Origin: an uncultured Chthonomonas sp.
GTDB taxonomy: Bacteria; Armatimonadota; Chthonomonadetes; Chthonomonadales; Chthonomonadaceae
Length of the DNA: 64,000 bases
Assembly (NCBI GenBank): GCA_903859705.1
Contig: CAIONQ010000081.1
Coordinates: forward strand, 62,001-126,000
Reading direction: 5' to 3'
The notes under the pieces are model-generated. The model was not told the origin of the DNA. It searched no databases and was given only the letters and a program-made list of their open reading frames with translations. Below, in pieces: positions 62,201 to 64,000 of the stretch. Position numbers and translations under genes: made by a program. The stretch's first letter is position 1; each line of letters begins with the position of its first letter.

Positions 62201-62956
62201 TTACCACTTGCCAGATGCACCACCCCCACCAGAGCGCCCGCCTCCACTGCTAAATCCACCACCGCCACCGCCACCCCCACTATTCCTGCCAATCATAGAT
62301 AACAGAAAGTAAGCAAACACAGGGTGCCGTATGGCAAACCACAAAACTGCAACAGCCAGCAACACAAGTATCAAAACCTCATACCATGGCATGGGCTGAG
62401 CGGGTGGAGCATTACCGCCAAATCCCGCACCCGGGGCAACTGCCGCCGCGCTACTGGCTGCTCCAGGGCTGAGCAGTGCCAATATCTTATCTACCCCGCC
62501 AACAATGGCGCCATCATGGTCGCCAGCTTTGATCTTCGGCAAGATTGTCTCACGCAATACTCGCGAGGTTGCACTATCTGTAGCCACCCCCTCCAACCCA
62601 TAACCCACTTCAATGCGCACCGTATGGTCGTCGCTAAATACAAACAGCACCAGCCCATCGTCAAGCCCTTTGCGCCCAACCTTCCATGCCTGAAAGCTGC
62701 GTACAGCCCAATCCTCCAGTGAATCGTCGCCTGTTGATTTGCTGATCCACACCAACACCTGATGTTTCGAGGTCTGCTCATACGCCTCCAACTTCGCATT
62801 GAGGGTTGAGCGCGCACTATCACTCATAAACCCGGCCGTATCGGTTACCCACTGTGTGGGTGCTGGCGGTATGGGGGGCGCGGCCAGTGCACGCACACCC
62901 CCCAATAACATCATAAACACCGTAAGCATCAACAAATGTGAGCATCGGCGTCTCAT
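62201..62956 (-). CDS. TPM-domain membrane protein (YgcG-like)
   Basis: A 251-residue protein with a signal peptide, then the TPM domain (about 36-165: VTDTAGFMSDSARSTLNAKLEAYEQTSKHQVLVWI, then DDGLVLFVFSDDHTVRIEVGYGLEGVATD). One membrane span (about 192-210) and a Gly-rich tail ending GGASGKW follow. It overlaps the LemA stop by four bases (ATGA), so the two are translated together. This pair is common; the role is envelope-related but undefined. Confidence 0.92.
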   Translation of the reverse strand: MRRRCSHLLMLTVFMMLLGGVRALAAPPIPPAPTQWVTDTAGFMSDSARSTLNAKLEAYEQTSKHQVLVWISKSTGDDSLEDWAVRSFQAWKVGRKGLDDGLVLFVFSDDHTVRIEVGYGLEGVATDSATSRVLRETILPKIKAGDHDGAIVGGVDKILALLSPGAASSAAAVAPGAGFGGNAPPAQPMPWYEVLILVLLAVAVLWFAIRHPVFAYFLLSMIGRNSGGGGGGGGFSSGGGRSGGGGASGKW

Positions 62957-63561
62957 GGCTGAAACGATACCTTAGGCGCGGTAGCTGCCTGAGCATCCGC
63001 CCTAAAATAAACCTTGTCCTTAAACCGTGCTGAGGAAAGCCCCGCAATAACATTTGCCGGGAAGCTGTCTCGCTTTGAGTTAAAGCCCTGTGCCGCCTCG
63101 TTAAACCGCATTCGCTCCACGGTTATCCGGTTTTCGGTGCCTTCCAACTGTGCCTGCAAATCCCTGAAGTTCTCGGTTGCCTTCAAATCGGGATATGCCT
63201 CCACCACTACCATCAGCCGAGATAATGCGGAGGAAAGATTGTCTTGAGACTTCTGGTAATCCGCAAACTTTGCCGGGTCGTTCTGTGCCCCCGTCGATGG
63301 CGCAACATGCCCCGCATTCGCCCGTACTTCGGCAACCGCAGTGTAGGTACTTTTCTCAAAAGCAGCCGCACCTTTTACTGTAGAAACAAGGTTCGGAACC
63401 AGATCCAAGCGCCGCTGATAGGCATTTTCTACCTGAGCCCATTGCGATTGCGCCTGCTGGTCCAGCCTTATCAGGGAGTTGTAAGTGCCAATCCCATATA
63501 AAAAACACAACACAACAACAATCAGCACAATCAGCGCCGGACGCTTACTTCGATTAACCAC
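62953..63561 (-). CDS. lemA: LemA-family protein
   Basis: A 202-residue protein starting at GTG 63561 with GGGGG before it. One N-terminal span (about 9-25) is followed by the helical LemA domain: YNSLIRLDQQAQSQWAQVENAYQRRLDLVPNLVSTVKG, then YPDLKATENFRDLQAQLEGTENRITVER. It is anchored to the membrane with the domain outside. First gene of the LemA-TPM operon. Confidence 0.95.
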   Translation of the reverse strand: MVNRSKRPALIVLIVVVLCFLYGIGTYNSLIRLDQQAQSQWAQVENAYQRRLDLVPNLVSTVKGAAAFEKSTYTAVAEVRANAGHVAPSTGAQNDPAKFADYQKSQDNLSSALSRLMVVVEAYPDLKATENFRDLQAQLEGTENRITVERMRFNEAAQGFNSKRDSFPANVIAGLSSARFKDKVYFRADAQAATAPKVSFQP

Positions 63562-63654
63562 GTTATTACCCCCAGGTTACTGTTAGCCTGCGTTACTGTT
63601 AACCAACGGGATAAACCCGCTAATCAACCGCCGCACAGGCCAGACGGAGGCAAC

Positions 63655-63837
63655 ATGCAAACATGTTCCGGCCAGGTTCTAACAATCAGGGGCAGGCTGG
63701 CAAAGTGGGGCAGACGCTGCCACATAGAATATGATGAGGGCCGCAAACCACTTCTGGTTCACGGCCCCATTGGCACTCACTCTGTAATGGATGTGCTTTA
63801 CTCTATTGGCGATATCAACTGCCGCTGGTGCCAGTAA
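63655..63837 (+). CDS. Small protein of unknown function
   Basis: A 60-residue protein; CGGAGG lies 5-6 nt before ATG 63655, an excellent site. The sequence has three Cys residues (C4, C22, C58), a central charged beta-like segment and a C-terminal helix ending NCRWCQ. The final CRWC looks like a metal- or redox-active pair. No family is recognised. After it the window ends without another clear gene. Confidence 0.55.
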   Translation: MQTCSGQVLTIRGRLAKWGRRCHIEYDEGRKPLLVHGPIGTHSVMDVLYSIGDINCRWCQ

Positions 63838-64000
63838 CTTTTATAGTGGTTTCACGGGTGGTGTGCTCTCCACCATCCATCTCTCGTGGTGACGCTTTTA
63901 TGTACTTCCACTCAATGCGGAGTCTTCATAACTGCCGCCATTTGCGCTACGTGCCGAACTACGAGCATGAAAGTGAACCCGGGCTGTGGCCCGAAGCCTG

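Overview
The window most resembles a chromosome segment of a bacterium from the Armatimonadota; this is an inference from gene content. The best clue is the prepilin-like DUF1559/H-X9-DG protein at 7114-7917, whose helix runs into an [14 protein letters not shown]-type segment very common in that phylum. Five exported proteins with PEP-CTERM sorting tails, many secreted single-domain proteins, a DinB-family expansion and a moderate GC content agree with this. A planctomycete or another PVC/Terrabacteria relative cannot be excluded. I saw no rRNA, tRNA, CRISPR array, transposase, integrase or phage gene.

Layout. 0-11.6 kb: galactokinase, a membrane protein like the anchor subunit of non-classical succinate dehydrogenases, PEP-CTERM proteins, a ThuA-like plus exported methyltransferase operon, the pseudopilin, an SGNH hydrolase and a serine beta-lactamase-like protein. 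12-24.3 kb: four DinB-family genes, two of them in an operon with a tandem alpha/beta hydrolase and a GH42-like secreted protein. The same stretch holds a pair of exported paralogues, one frameshifted, and a MarR-DUF4188 operon whose perfect palindrome touches the start codon. 24.4-28.7 kb: an operon of two soluble histidine kinases and an OmpR-type regulator, facing a Tat/lipoprotein ferritin-like gene. The gap between them carries two mirror-placed GTAACC-N5-GTAACC direct repeats.

28.7-48.3 kb is rich in envelope and stress functions: single-span membrane proteins, a doubly broken beta-propeller-like pseudogene, a two-HTH/TPR regulator, dienelactone hydrolase, an ECF sigma factor and a DUF3300-DUF2950 operon with long coding repeats. 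It continues with a PRC-barrel protein, a general-stress protein and an ice-binding-like protein. A metal-transport group follows: an MntP/YtaF-like exporter, YkvA/DUF1232, a P1B-type ATPase lacking the usual CPC motif, and a DUF5132-like partner. 48.5-53.7 kb: a lipid kinase and a small, possibly biosynthetic, group (methyltransferase, FabF-like ketosynthase, cytochrome P450, SRPBCC protein). 53.8-64 kb: exported proteins of unknown function, one lipoprotein with 45-bp coding repeats, YihY/BrkB, DUF2330, and a LemA-TPM operon.

Many start codons are TTG or GTG with good Shine-Dalgarno sequences, so several starts were moved from the longest reading frame. Strong hairpin terminators separate most units. 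The most novel-looking observations are the mirrored regulator boxes at 27.6-27.7 kb, the CPC-less P1B ATPase group, the reduced ketosynthase/P450 cluster and the DinB/hydrolase operon.
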